Source: Duganella guangzhouensis | Lineage (GTDB): Bacteria > Pseudomonadota > Gammaproteobacteria > Burkholderiales > Burkholderiaceae_D | NCBI RefSeq assembly: GCF_009674535.1 | Contig: NZ_WKJK01000003.1 | Coordinates: 434,001-498,000, forward strand | Direction: 5' to 3' | Length of the DNA: 64,000 nucleotides | Position numbers and translations under genes: made by a program | The notes under the pieces: generated by a model | Database searches by the model: none | What the model was told of the DNA's origin: nothing | The model's input: the letters and a program-made list of their open reading frames with translations, nothing else | In this document: positions 8,901 to 17,014 of the stretch, in pieces | Layout of the letters: each line of letters begins with the position of its first letter | Position numbering within the stretch: position 1 is the stretch's first letter

Positions 8901-9109
8901 TCGTCATGACCTCGCTGGCCTTCCTGCTGGGCGTACTGCCGCTGGCGCTGTCGCATGGCGCCGGCTCGGCCAGCCAGAACTCGATCGGTACTGGCGTGAT
9001 TGGCGGCACATTGGCGGCCACCTTCATCGCCACCTTCCTGATCCCGATGTTCTTTATCGTCGTGATGAACAAGCTGGGATCGCGCAAGACCGCCATCCCG
9101 CAAGCATAG
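5990..9109 (+). CDS. RND inner-membrane drug/H+ antiporter (AcrB/HAE1 family)
   Basis: A 1039-residue, full-length HAE1 transporter. It starts MAQFFIRRPVFAIVLAL, typical of AcrB/MexB. It has 12 predicted TM helices, two large periplasmic loops, and the TM4 proton-relay pair in GLLVDDAIVVVENVER. The first periplasmic region starts with the family signature VEQFPPVAPPTVQIS. It exports amphipathic compounds from the periplasm or outer leaflet using the proton gradient. It lies between adaptor and channel genes with 9-base gaps. No truncation is seen. Confidence 0.97.
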   Translation: MAQFFIRRPVFAIVLALLIMLGGIIALTGLPVEQFPPVAPPTVQISTSYPGASAVTMQDTVVQVIEQQMSGIDNLLYMSSTTDDTGVSTTSLTFATGTDPNIAQVQVQNKLQLATPLLPAPVQQSGVQVTKSTNSFLMVVGFVSTDNSMNKFDIANYVVSNVQGPLSRINGVGNMNVFGSQYAMRVWLDLDKLHSYALSPLDVTSALTAQNVQISGGQLGAAPAVADQQLNATITESTLLRTPADFGNILLKVQADGSQVRLRDVARVDLGPENFKVDNKYNGAPASGIGIQLAPGGNALDTANAIRAQLKQLEPYFPHGLKVVYPNDVTPFIKISIEEVVKTLIEGIVLVFLVMYLFLQNVRATLIPSITVPVVLLGTFGMMSALGFTINTLSMFGLVLAIGLLVDDAIVVVENVERVMHEEHIGPLEATRKAMGQISGALIGVALVLCAVFVPVAFSGGTVGGIYRQFSLTIVISMLLSVFVALSLTPALCATLLKPASDHAAQRGFFGWFNRTFDSGRDKYVHGVRHIAARSGRWLIIYGVIIAAVLLMFAKLPTSFLPNEDQGYIFVQVQAPTGATQAQTGVILDRVDTYLRTKESDVVDATFMVNGYNDAGRGGNQGQLFLHLKDWSERTNANQTAAALSDRITRHFAHDKDAVITTISPPPIRGLGSASGFDFELQDRAGLGHEALAKARDQLLALAAKNPALAQVHLKGQTENPTFKVNIDREKAAVLGVSAADIDQSFSIAWGAKYVNNFLDTDNRIKKVYVQADAPFRMNPQDMDKLYVRNSTGGMVPFGAFASAKWTYGPPQLQRYNGVEAMEIQGQPAPGYSTGQAMLEMEKLVAQLPQGIGYEWTGSSLQQKQASSQAPLLYALSILVVFLSLAALYESWSIPISVIMVIPIGVLGALAATMLAGLTNDVYFQVGLLTTIGLSAKNAILIVEFARELQQQGRSVLEAAIEAAQMRLRPIVMTSLAFLLGVLPLALSHGAGSASQNSIGTGVIGGTLAATFIATFLIPMFFIVVMNKLGSRKTAIPQA

Positions 9110-9118
9110 GAGCACAGC

Positions 9119-10531
9119 ATGAAAACCCTTACCCTCGCCGTTGGCGCCGCCCTGCTGGCCATGGCCACCGGCTGCTCGCTGCAACCGGTGTATCAGCGCC
9201 CCGCCACCGCCATGCCCGCCAGCTATCCGGCCGGAGCGGCCTATGGCCAGACGCCGGCCGGCGCCACCGCCGCCAGCACCGACTGGCGCGCCTTCCTGGC
9301 GGATGCCCGCCTGCAAAAACTGGTGGAACTGGGCGTGCACAACAACCACGATCTGCGCATTGCCATGCTCAACGTCCAGCGCGTGCAGGCCCAGTACCAG
9401 TTGGCGCGCTCCGGCATGGCGCCGCAACTGGGTGCCACCGCCAGTCTGGACACGGCGCATACGTCCGGCAAGTCGGGCGACAGCAAGGCCGACACCACCA
9501 GCAAGAGCTATTCCGCCGGTCTATCACTGTCCTGGGAGCTGGATTTCTTCGGTCGCCTGCACAGCCTGTCCGACGCCGCATTCCAGCAATACCTGGCCAG
9601 CGACCATGCGCGCCAGGCGGCTGAAATCCTGCTGATCTCGCAGATCGCCGACCAGTACCTGACCACGCTGGCCGCCGACGCGCAATTGCACTTAACCCGC
9701 GCCACCCTGACGGCCGCCGAGGAAGCCAGCAAACTGGTCCAGCTACAGTTCGACAACGGCACTGTGTCGGAACTGGATCTGCAGCTGGCGCGCACGGCGG
9801 TCGATCAGGCCGACGCCAACTTGCAGGCCCAGCTCCGGCAGCGTGCCCAGGCCGAAAATGCCCTGGTGCTGCTGATCGGCCAGCCCTTGCCGGCCGACTT
9901 GCCGCCACCGGCCAACTTGCACGACAATTTCATCATGGCGGACGTCCCGGCCGGCCTGCCCTCCGACCTGTTGCGGCGCCGCCCGGACATACTGGAAGCG
10001 GAAGCCACGCTGCGCGCGGAACACGCCGACATCGGCGCCGCCCTCGCCGCCTTCTTCCCCAGCCTGTCGCTGACCGCCGGCGCCGGCACGCAAAGCGCCG
10101 CCCTCGGTGGCCTGTTCAGCGCCGGCAGCGGCGCCTGGTCGTTCGTGCCAGCGCTGACGCTGCCGATCTTCAATGCCGGCGCCAACCAGGCCAATCTGGA
10201 CGTCGCCGTGGTCAACCGCGACATCGGCGTGGTCCAGTACCAGAAAACCGTGCAGACCGCATTCCGCGAAGTGGCCGATGGCCTGGCCGCGCGCGGCACC
10301 TATGAGCACCAGCTGACAGCCCAGCGCCAGGAAAGCGCCGACCAGCAAAAGCGCTTGGAGCTGGAAAACATGCTCTACAAGAATGGCGTCGACAGCTACC
10401 AGAATGTGCTGACCGCACAGACCGCGCTGTACGCAGCCCAACAGTCCCTGCTGACAGCACGCCTGAATCAGCTCACCAGCCTGGTCGACCTGTACCGGGC
10501 GTTGGGCGGCGGCTGGCAAGGAGCCCAATAG
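9119..10531 (+). CDS. outer-membrane efflux channel lipoprotein (NodT/OprM family)
   Basis: A 470-residue TolC-like channel with lipobox ATGC (Cys19) followed by the family's P.Y.RP motif (QPVYQRPA). Two coiled repeat halves follow, including the conserved DLLRRRPDI[LV]EAEA motif near residue 285. It completes the tripartite pump. Its stop lies 4 bases before the ATP-grasp-like gene, with the likely ribosome binding site AAGGAG inside its 3' end, so the downstream biosynthetic-looking genes are probably on the pump transcript. Confidence 0.96.
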   Translation: MKTLTLAVGAALLAMATGCSLQPVYQRPATAMPASYPAGAAYGQTPAGATAASTDWRAFLADARLQKLVELGVHNNHDLRIAMLNVQRVQAQYQLARSGMAPQLGATASLDTAHTSGKSGDSKADTTSKSYSAGLSLSWELDFFGRLHSLSDAAFQQYLASDHARQAAEILLISQIADQYLTTLAADAQLHLTRATLTAAEEASKLVQLQFDNGTVSELDLQLARTAVDQADANLQAQLRQRAQAENALVLLIGQPLPADLPPPANLHDNFIMADVPAGLPSDLLRRRPDILEAEATLRAEHADIGAALAAFFPSLSLTAGAGTQSAALGGLFSAGSGAWSFVPALTLPIFNAGANQANLDVAVVNRDIGVVQYQKTVQTAFREVADGLAARGTYEHQLTAQRQESADQQKRLELENMLYKNGVDSYQNVLTAQTALYAAQQSLLTARLNQLTSLVDLYRALGGGWQGAQ

Positions 10532-10535
10532 AAAA

Positions 10536-11702
10536 ATGGATCAATTAATAAACAACGCGCGCACCGCGTTTGCGCCGCTGATCGGCTATGCCAAGCTGAT
10601 GCGCTACGCGATGCGTGGACAGGATCTGAACCCGGTCGCGGCAGGCCTGCTACGCCGCGTGCTGCACGAACCGAACGATGTCCATGCCGCTCTCGATTAC
10701 TCCATCGTACTGCAGCTCACCGGCCAGCCAGCAATCGCCATGCTGATGCAGCAGCGCGCGCTGGACCGGCAAGTTTGCTATTCGCGACTGGCCGGGCCGC
10801 TGAAGCTGCTGGTCGTCATGGGGCCGGGAGAGCTGATGTGGAACACACCGGTGGAACTGCTGCTGGAAGACGCCGACATTACCATTCACACGCTATACCT
10901 GACCCACGACCACCCATGGCCTGACGCGCTGCCCGAGCACGACGTGCTGTTCGTCGCCATCGCCGAGTCGCGCGGCAACCACAGTTTGCTGATGCGGCTG
11001 GCGCAAATTACCGAGCACTGGGAGCGCCCGGTAATCAACCGTCCGCAACGCATCGCCGCCCTGACCCGCGACGCCACCAGCGCGCTGCTGAGCGGTGTTC
11101 CTGGCTTGCGCGTGCCGTCCACCAGCCGCGTCGGACGCGATGTGCTAATGCACTGCGACTTCTTCCCCTTTATCGCCCGACCGCTGGACTCGCACGCAGG
11201 GCGCGACCTGGTATGTCTTGAGGATGCGCGGCAAATCGCCGCCTATCTGGTTGAAGTGGCGGACGAACAATTCTACGTCTCACCATTTGTGGACTACCGC
11301 AGCGCCGACGGCTTGTATCGCAAATATCGTGTGGTGCTGATTCAGGGCCAGACCTTCCTCGGCCATATGGCGATTTCGTCGCACTGGCTGGTACATTACC
11401 TGAACGCCGGCATGGATGAGAGCGCGGACAAGCGTGCCGAAGAAGCCGCCTGTATGGACAGTTTCGACACCGGCTTCGCGGCCCGCCACGCGGCGGCACT
11501 GCAAGAGCTAAACCAGCGTATCGGACTGGACTACCTGGTTATCGACTGCGCCGAGCTGGCCGGCGGCGAGTTGCTGATTTTCGAAGTCGGCACCGCGATG
11601 GCGGTCCACTCGATGGACGACGCCGCGCTCTATCCCTACAAACAGCCGGCCATGCAAAAAATCTTCTCCGCCTTTCAGAGTATGCTGGAAGGCTATTTAT
11701 AA
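10536..11702 (+). CDS. ATP-grasp-like protein with altered metal site (paralogue 1)
   Basis: A 388-residue soluble protein. An N-terminal helical region (about 1-90) looks TPR-like. The C-terminal half fits an ATP-grasp fold: FIARPLDSHAGRDL, a signature loop DYRSADGLYRKYR, and the metal-binding strand VIDCAEL...LLIFEVGTAM near residues 337-355. It matches the protein at 13948-15090 along its whole length (PLxxLLEDxxI, SHWxVHxxxAGM, YPYKQxxMQKxFSAF). Where that paralogue has FEADN, this one has FEVGT, so the usual Asn metal ligand is Thr353 here. The start follows AAGGAG by about 12 bases. ATP-grasp proteins join a carboxylate to an amine; this assignment is inferred from motifs, and the substrate is unknown. 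Confidence 0.65.
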   Translation: MDQLINNARTAFAPLIGYAKLMRYAMRGQDLNPVAAGLLRRVLHEPNDVHAALDYSIVLQLTGQPAIAMLMQQRALDRQVCYSRLAGPLKLLVVMGPGELMWNTPVELLLEDADITIHTLYLTHDHPWPDALPEHDVLFVAIAESRGNHSLLMRLAQITEHWERPVINRPQRIAALTRDATSALLSGVPGLRVPSTSRVGRDVLMHCDFFPFIARPLDSHAGRDLVCLEDARQIAAYLVEVADEQFYVSPFVDYRSADGLYRKYRVVLIQGQTFLGHMAISSHWLVHYLNAGMDESADKRAEEAACMDSFDTGFAARHAAALQELNQRIGLDYLVIDCAELAGGELLIFEVGTAMAVHSMDDAALYPYKQPAMQKIFSAFQSMLEGYL

Positions 11703-11720
11703 TTTGAAAGGACGCCAGCA

Positions 11721-12833
11721 GTGCTCAAATTTGCTCAACCCACCATGGATGAAGCGACCATCCAGGGTGTAGTAGAGGTTCTTCGCTCGAACTGGCTGGC
11801 AAGCGGCCCCAAAGTAACAGAATTCGAAGCAGCCCTGTCGGCCAGCTTCGGCTCCCGCCCAACACGGGTCGTCACCTCGGCCACGGCGGCGATCGAAATT
11901 GCTCTGCAAGTGTGCGGCATCGGCCCTGGCGACGAAGTGATCACCTCGTCGCAAAGCTTCTTTTCCGCGATGAACATGATCGTCAAGGTGGGCGCAACGC
12001 CAGTGTTTGTCGATTGTGATCTCGACACCCGCTTCATCGACCTGGCACAAGTGGAAGCCGCAATCACGCCGCACACCAAGGCCATTTTACCGACCTACTT
12101 TCCCGGCGCCCTCGGCGATATTTCGGCGCTGCACGCGCTGGCGCGCCGCCACCGCCTGCGTGTGATTGAAGATGCGGCACTGGTTCAAGGATCGTACTGG
12201 CAGGGCCAGCCGATAGGCAGCTTTGGCGACATCGCCACCTTCAGCTTCCACCCGAATAAAAATATGACCACCATCGAAGGCGGAGCCATCGTGGTTGCCG
12301 ATGAGGACCAGGCCAGGTTGGTGGAGGTGCTGCGCTTTCATGGCATCGAGCGCCTGCCGGACGGCACGCGCGACGTTAGCGTTGCCGCCGGCAAGTTCAA
12401 TATGTCGGACGTCTCCGCCGTGATCGGACTGCATCAGCTGCGCCAGTTGCCGGCACTGTTGGCGCATCGCGCGGAACTGGCAGCATGCTACTTCCAGCAC
12501 CTCCCTGCACTGCCCGGCCTGCGGCTGCCGCCTCACGGCACGCCGCAACAGAGCTGGAATATGTTCAACGTATTGATTTCTTACGAGCAGTTCGGTCATA
12601 CCCGCCCGAGTTTTCGCGCTGCGCTACAGGAGATGGGCATCGGCACCGGCATGTCCTACGAGGCCTGCCATCTCACCAGCGTCGGCAAGCAATACGGCTA
12701 CCATGAAGGCCAGTTCCCGAATACCGAACGGATCGCCCGTGAAACCGTCACCCTGCCTCTGCACGCCGCCATGACGCCGACCGACGTGCAGCACGTGTGC
12801 ACAGCGGTCGGCCACGTGCTGCGGCCGGCCTGA
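11721..12833 (+). CDS. DegT/DnrJ/EryC1/StrS-family PLP aminotransferase
   Basis: A 370-residue fold-type I aminotransferase. Visible are the cofactor loop TSATAAIEIAL (about 52-62), the EDAA motif with Asp151, and the Schiff-base lysine Lys180 in SFHPNKNMTTIEGG. These enzymes usually aminate keto-sugars for polysaccharides, lipid A or antibiotics; some act on other ketones. The start is a GTG preceded by GAAAGGA. It follows the ATP-grasp-like gene by 18 bases and ends 10 bases from the convergent beta-propeller gene. Coupling an aminotransferase to an ATP-grasp-like protein suggests making an amine and then ligating it. That is inference. Confidence 0.9.
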   Translation: MLKFAQPTMDEATIQGVVEVLRSNWLASGPKVTEFEAALSASFGSRPTRVVTSATAAIEIALQVCGIGPGDEVITSSQSFFSAMNMIVKVGATPVFVDCDLDTRFIDLAQVEAAITPHTKAILPTYFPGALGDISALHALARRHRLRVIEDAALVQGSYWQGQPIGSFGDIATFSFHPNKNMTTIEGGAIVVADEDQARLVEVLRFHGIERLPDGTRDVSVAAGKFNMSDVSAVIGLHQLRQLPALLAHRAELAACYFQHLPALPGLRLPPHGTPQQSWNMFNVLISYEQFGHTRPSFRAALQEMGIGTGMSYEACHLTSVGKQYGYHEGQFPNTERIARETVTLPLHAAMTPTDVQHVCTAVGHVLRPA

Positions 12834-12843
12834 AGCTTTCCGG

Positions 12844-13851
12844 TCAGCGCACGTCAAATACCTGCAAGCCCGCTTCGGCGGCTTGCGGGCCTTTGGTGTG
12901 CACCACGTATAACCGTTTCAGCGTCGGTACATACACGGCGGTCTTGCCGCCCAGCGTATCGATGTGCTGGTCGATCTGATAGTTGTCCGGGCCGTGTGTG
13001 CTAACCACATCCAGGCCGCCGGCGCCGGCAATGTACAGGCGGCGGTGTTCGCTGTCGACGATCATTTCGTCTGATGTCTCGACGATATCCAGCGTCTGCA
13101 GCACCTTGCCGTCAGCGGCGTCCAGCACCAGCAGCTTGCCCGGTCCGCGCGCGCCAACGAACAGGCGCTTGGTCTCCGGATCGAACGCCAGCGCCGAGTT
13201 GCGGCCCGGCCCTGGAATCTGCCACAGGCCCGTCAACTTCCGGGACGCCAGGTCGATCACGCCGACCTCGTTACGATCGCGGAAGTTGACGAACAGACGG
13301 TCTGTGGCGGCATCAATCGCCATCGCCTTCACCTGCTTGGCCGGCACGTCGATGCGTCCAAGCACGCTGTGGTCCGCCAGCGAGATCAAGCTGATGTAGG
13401 CATGTGCCTCGCCACCCTTGCCACCATTGCCCAGATAGAAAATGCCACGCTTTTCATCCACGATGCCAGAATCCGGCTGCGGTTCCATGGCGATGCTGTT
13501 GCGGACCGACATATCGCTGGTGTCGACTATCTTGAGACTCGCAGCGCCGGCGTCGGCAACCCACAGCTCCTTGCCCGCCTGGGTCAGCAGAATCTTGTGC
13601 GGTGACTTGGCCAGACCTAGCGTGCTGCTCAGATGCTGGCCATCCGGCAGCTTGAATACTTCGATCGAGCCGTAGACTTCAGACGGCACATACAGCCGGT
13701 TGCGCAGCAGGTCCACGTCAAAGTGATCGAAGTCGCCACCGCTAACTTGCGGCAACGGCGTGGTCGACACCAGCTTGAGCGGATCAGCGGCGTAGGCCGC
13801 AGTCACCAGCCACAATCCCGCGCAGGCGATACCGATTTTCCGTAATTGCAT
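12844..13851 (-). CDS. secreted YncE/YVTN-type beta-propeller protein
   Basis: A 335-residue exported protein. The signal peptide MQLRKIGIACAGLWLVTAAYAA is followed by about seven repeats with the [RK]-L-[YF]-V pattern (NRLYVPSE, KELWVADA, DRLFVNFR, KRLFVGAR, RRLYIAGA, KRLYVVHT). Such propellers act as periplasmic binding or scaffold proteins, often for peptides or metals. The start at 13851 has GAGG 8 bases upstream; the ATG at 13857 would be too close. It is the last gene of a - strand run beginning at 17755, separated by 96 bases from the ATP-grasp-like gene. No catalytic motif is visible. Confidence 0.82.
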   Translation of the reverse strand: MQLRKIGIACAGLWLVTAAYAADPLKLVSTTPLPQVSGGDFDHFDVDLLRNRLYVPSEVYGSIEVFKLPDGQHLSSTLGLAKSPHKILLTQAGKELWVADAGAASLKIVDTSDMSVRNSIAMEPQPDSGIVDEKRGIFYLGNGGKGGEAHAYISLISLADHSVLGRIDVPAKQVKAMAIDAATDRLFVNFRDRNEVGVIDLASRKLTGLWQIPGPGRNSALAFDPETKRLFVGARGPGKLLVLDAADGKVLQTLDIVETSDEMIVDSEHRRLYIAGAGGLDVVSTHGPDNYQIDQHIDTLGGKTAVYVPTLKRLYVVHTKGPQAAEAGLQVFDVR

Positions 13852-13947
13852 AAACATATCCTCATGAAGTTGACGGCACTTGCGCCGCGACTTTGCTATC
13901 TTGCTGTACACGCGCTAAACGCCACCTCTCGCCCGCATGAACAATCG

Positions 13948-15090
13948 TTAAGGTGCACCGAGCATGTCGCGGAATGCGCTGAACACTTTTTGCATCTGCA
14001 CCTGCTTGTAGGGATACAGCGCGATAGAATCGGTCGCGTGCACCAGGCTGGTGTTATCGGCCTCGAAGAACAGCAACTGGCCGTCAGCCGTTTCGCCGCA
14101 ATCGATGACGAAGTAATCCAATCGGACACGGGCGTAAATTTCCGCCAGTGCCGCCCGATGACGATGACAGAAATCGCTGTCCGCCGTGGCCATGAAACGC
14201 GCTTCCTCCTCGCGTTTGGCGGCATCCTGTTCCATGCCGGCGGTTTGAAAATGCACCATCCAGTGCGACGAAATGGCGTAATGGCAAACCCAAGGCACGC
14301 CCCGCAACATAAGCAGACGACACTTGCGATACAGGCCATCCGCGCTTTGGTAGTCCACGTAGGGCGCCACGTAAAAGAACGCTTCCGGCTGGGCGGCAAG
14401 ATAAACGTCCAGCTCCTTCGGCAGCAACAGGCGCTGCAAGGCCTTGCCTGCCTGCGAGATCAGTGGCCGAATAATCAGCGGCAGCGGCAAATCATGTGCC
14501 ACAACCGCTTTCAGCTGATCACGCGCGATGGCAAACGTTTGCGGTACCACCACGCCAGGAATATCCCGTAGCAGCTCATTCAGCCGATGGCGCTCGAAAC
14601 CGAAGCCGGCGCGCGGAAGATTGAATATCGGCCGCCGCGTGCTTCGCAGCAGCGGCAGCAGACGATCGAACAGCTGGCGGTTACGCTCCAGATGACCAAT
14701 CGCGATAAACACCGCATCGTGCTCCGGCAATTGCTCCGGCAGCGGCAAGTCCGGAAGCACGTACAACCACTCGCACGCAATGCTGCTATCTTCCAGCAGA
14801 AAGTCGAGCGGCGTGTTGTCCAGCATGAATCCAGACCTCATCACGACCAGCAAGCGGAACCGCGACGGCTGCCGGTCCGCTTCCGTGCGATAGTGGCGCT
14901 GCAATTGCAATGCCTCATGTTGCAACTCCCATGACTGCGCGGTCGCGCCACCGATGTGGGACAGCATGGCCATGCGCATCAGTACATAGGCAGAATCGCC
15001 TTGCGTGGCGGCGCTGGCGATCAGTTCCTCAAAACGATGGCCTTCTTGCAGCAGGCGAGCCAACTTCAGCAAGCCGTGGTAAGGCTTCAT
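13948..15090 (-). CDS. ATP-grasp-like protein with intact metal motif (paralogue 2)
   Basis: A 380-residue soluble protein, paralogous to the one at 10536-11702. An N-terminal helical region (about 1-65) may be TPR-like. The ATP-grasp-like part has PLIIRPLISQAGKAL, the loop DYQSADGLYRKCR and the metal strand FVIDCGE...LLFFEADNTSLVH, with Glu343 and Asn346. These resemble the D...E.xN metal ligands of RimK/glutathione-synthetase-type ligases. AAGGAA lies about 8 bases before the ATG. It starts 3 bases after the PAP2 gene, so it is in the same operon as the undecaprenyl phosphate enzymes. Product and substrate are unknown; the fold assignment is motif-based. Confidence 0.65.
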   Translation of the reverse strand: MKPYHGLLKLARLLQEGHRFEELIASAATQGDSAYVLMRMAMLSHIGGATAQSWELQHEALQLQRHYRTEADRQPSRFRLLVVMRSGFMLDNTPLDFLLEDSSIACEWLYVLPDLPLPEQLPEHDAVFIAIGHLERNRQLFDRLLPLLRSTRRPIFNLPRAGFGFERHRLNELLRDIPGVVVPQTFAIARDQLKAVVAHDLPLPLIIRPLISQAGKALQRLLLPKELDVYLAAQPEAFFYVAPYVDYQSADGLYRKCRLLMLRGVPWVCHYAISSHWMVHFQTAGMEQDAAKREEEARFMATADSDFCHRHRAALAEIYARVRLDYFVIDCGETADGQLLFFEADNTSLVHATDSIALYPYKQVQMQKVFSAFRDMLGAP

Positions 15091-15093
15091 TCA

Positions 15094-15753
15094 TTATTCC
15101 TTTTGATCCGATTCATTGCGCATGGATAGCGCCAATCCCCGACACCAGACGAAAGCCGCGCACCATCCCGCCAGCACGTCGGATGGATAGTGCACGCCGA
15201 GATACATGCGCGATATGCCGACCAGCACCACGTAGATGCCCCCAACCGTCAGCAGCGTCCTGCGGCCGCAACGCGGACGCCAGATCAGCCAGACGGACGT
15301 CACCAGGGCCATGGTTGCCATCGCATGGCCGCTGGGGAAGCTATAAGTGGTTTCGTGTACCAGCGGGGTCCAGTAGCTCGGGCGAATGCGCTCGAACGCG
15401 TGTTTGGCGGTGACGTTTAACAGCGAAGAACCAGCATTGGCGGCCAGCAGATAAGCAATCGCTTGTGGCCGTCGCCGGCAGCAATAGCCGACCACCACAA
15501 TCAGCGGCACCACCGTCCATGCGGAGCCCAGTGTCGTGATGACGCGCATTGCCGTGTTCAATCCCGCGCCTGAGTGATGGCGCAGCCAGTTCATGAGCGG
15601 GAAGTCAAAGAACAGGCTGTCCCCTTCCACCACATCCTCTGCGATCAGGCCGAACAGCGTCAGGGCACCGAACAGACCGCCAAATAGCAGCAGCGTGCTG
15701 AACAGGCGCTGGCCACCGGGCTCCCCGCCATCATCGCGAAAAAACTTCATCAT
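15094..15753 (-). CDS. PAP2-family membrane phosphatase
   Basis: A 219-residue, six-helix membrane phosphatase with all three PAP2 signatures: KHAFERIRP (117-125), YSFPSGH (137-143) and SRMYLGVHYPSD (181-192). This family removes phosphate from lipid pyrophosphates or phosphatidate on the periplasmic side; relatives include PgpB/YbjG undecaprenyl-pyrophosphate phosphatases and LpxE/LpxT-type lipid A enzymes. The start at 15753 (MMKFF) is chosen because it follows the UppP stop by 5 bases; upstream starts would overlap that gene. It is 3 bases from the ATP-grasp-like gene. Next to UppP, a role in lipid-carrier recycling is likely. Confidence 0.88.
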   Translation of the reverse strand: MMKFFRDDGGEPGGQRLFSTLLLFGGLFGALTLFGLIAEDVVEGDSLFFDFPLMNWLRHHSGAGLNTAMRVITTLGSAWTVVPLIVVVGYCCRRRPQAIAYLLAANAGSSLLNVTAKHAFERIRPSYWTPLVHETTYSFPSGHAMATMALVTSVWLIWRPRCGRRTLLTVGGIYVVLVGISRMYLGVHYPSDVLAGWCAAFVWCRGLALSMRNESDQKE

Positions 15754-15758
15754 CCGTT

Positions 15759-16613
15759 TCAGGCACCCTGCCAGTACACAAGTACAGAAGCCAGCAGACA
15801 ATAGGCGCCGAACAGATGCCAGCGCCCAGCTTCCAGCCAACTCGATAGCCAGCGCAGCGCCAGCAGGCCGGCGCCAAAGCTCAACACCATGCCGGCCAGG
15901 CTAGGACCGAGCAGATGCGTCATGTGCTGGGCCTGCCCGACCGGCAATTCCGCCCGCGCATGCAGCACGCGCAGCACCTCTTTGACGATGACAGCCGGCG
16001 TCAGCACCACCACCAGCGCGAAACTGAACTCTTCCGCGCGCTTGCGGGCGACACCGGCCACCAGGCCGGTAGAGATGGTCGCTCCCGAACGCGAAAAGCC
16101 GCGAAACGGCAGACACAAACCCTGCACGCCGCCAATCACCGCCGCCGATTGCAATGACAGTGCCCCCTCGCGCTCCTTGAGGCGCGAAGAAACGATGATT
16201 AGCACGCCCGCCGCAGCCAGCGCAACGGCCATCAGGGTGGCATTGCCAAACAGCTGCTCAATTTCAAACTTGGACGCATCAGCGGCAAACTGGTACTTGA
16301 TCAACGCCTGCAATCCCAGACCGACCACGCCGGTCGCCGCAGTCGCCACCACCAGATAGGTGATGGTCTGGCGCAGCACCGCCGCCGAGCTGAAATACGC
16401 TTGCCGCCACGCCTTCCAGAAATACACGATGACGGCAAACATGGTGCCGGTATGCAGCATCACCAGCAGCAAGGTCATTTCCGGCGCGGTCGGATCCAGC
16501 CCCATCAGCTTTTCAGCGGTAATCACGTGGGCCGAACTGGACACCGGCAATAGCTCCGCGAATCCCTGTATCGCCGCCAACAGCGCGACCTGCAAGATAC
16601 TCAACTCAGCCAT
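15759..16613 (-). CDS. uppP: undecaprenyl-diphosphate phosphatase (UppP/BacA family)
   Basis: A 284-residue polytopic membrane enzyme that regenerates undecaprenyl phosphate for wall and polysaccharide synthesis and gives bacitracin resistance. Active-site segments are present: GFAELLPVSSSAH (17-29, with Glu20) and RGFSRSGAT (171-179, with Arg175), plus MLHTG near 52. The second motif has RGFSRSG where the common form is PGTSRSG, so this may be a side branch. Start ATG 16613 is 2 bases after the preceding gene. An operon with a PAP2 phosphatase gives two undecaprenyl-pyrophosphate-type phosphatases in one transcript. Confidence 0.88.
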   Translation of the reverse strand: MAELSILQVALLAAIQGFAELLPVSSSAHVITAEKLMGLDPTAPEMTLLLVMLHTGTMFAVIVYFWKAWRQAYFSSAAVLRQTITYLVVATAATGVVGLGLQALIKYQFAADASKFEIEQLFGNATLMAVALAAAGVLIIVSSRLKEREGALSLQSAAVIGGVQGLCLPFRGFSRSGATISTGLVAGVARKRAEEFSFALVVVLTPAVIVKEVLRVLHARAELPVGQAQHMTHLLGPSLAGMVLSFGAGLLALRWLSSWLEAGRWHLFGAYCLLASVLVYWQGA

Positions 16614-16615
16614 GG

Positions 16616-17002
16616 TTATTTGCCGTATTTGTCGAAGGACGCCAGCAAGTCGGCCAGCGCCTGCTTGCACGCGGCGGCGTCCGGATGGCTGGCACGCAAG
16701 GCCGACAGCGCTTTGTCGATAGCCTTATCGACCACGTGCCAGTCCGCCGCCGCGCGCGGCTTCAGGCCCGCTTCGGCCTGGTCCCAGCTGGTTTCCAGAT
16801 CCTTGATGCGAGTCTTGGCACCGGCCAGGTCGCCCTTGTTGGCGATGGCTGCGGTATCGGCGGCGATCAGGCGGAATTTGCTCAGGTCTCCCAGCGTGCC
16901 CTGCGCGGCCTGGGCCGCCGGCACCACGGCCTGCAACACGGGCACATCGAGCACGCCCAGGGCAAAGACGGCGGCTGCCATCATCAGGTGTACGGTTTTC
17001 AT
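16616..17002 (-). CDS. small exported helical protein of unknown function
   Basis: A 128-residue protein with a signal peptide ([18 protein letters not shown]..., likely cleaved near AQAAQ at about residue 34). The mature part is almost all helix: [42 protein letters not shown], then [14 protein letters not shown] and a C-terminal helix. It looks like a small periplasmic four-helix domain. Its gene lies 12 bases after the DUF347 gene and 2 bases before uppP, so it is cotranscribed with membrane lipid-carrier genes. I do not recognise a named family. Confidence 0.75.
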   Translation of the reverse strand: MKTVHLMMAAAVFALGVLDVPVLQAVVPAAQAAQGTLGDLSKFRLIAADTAAIANKGDLAGAKTRIKDLETSWDQAEAGLKPRAAADWHVVDKAIDKALSALRASHPDAAACKQALADLLASFDKYGK

Positions 17003-17014
17003 GTGTGGTCCTTT

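Noticed and set aside
10547..10560. ATTAA at the start of the ATP-grasp-like gene
   Set aside because: Inside coding sequence and without a second half-site at 11 bases.
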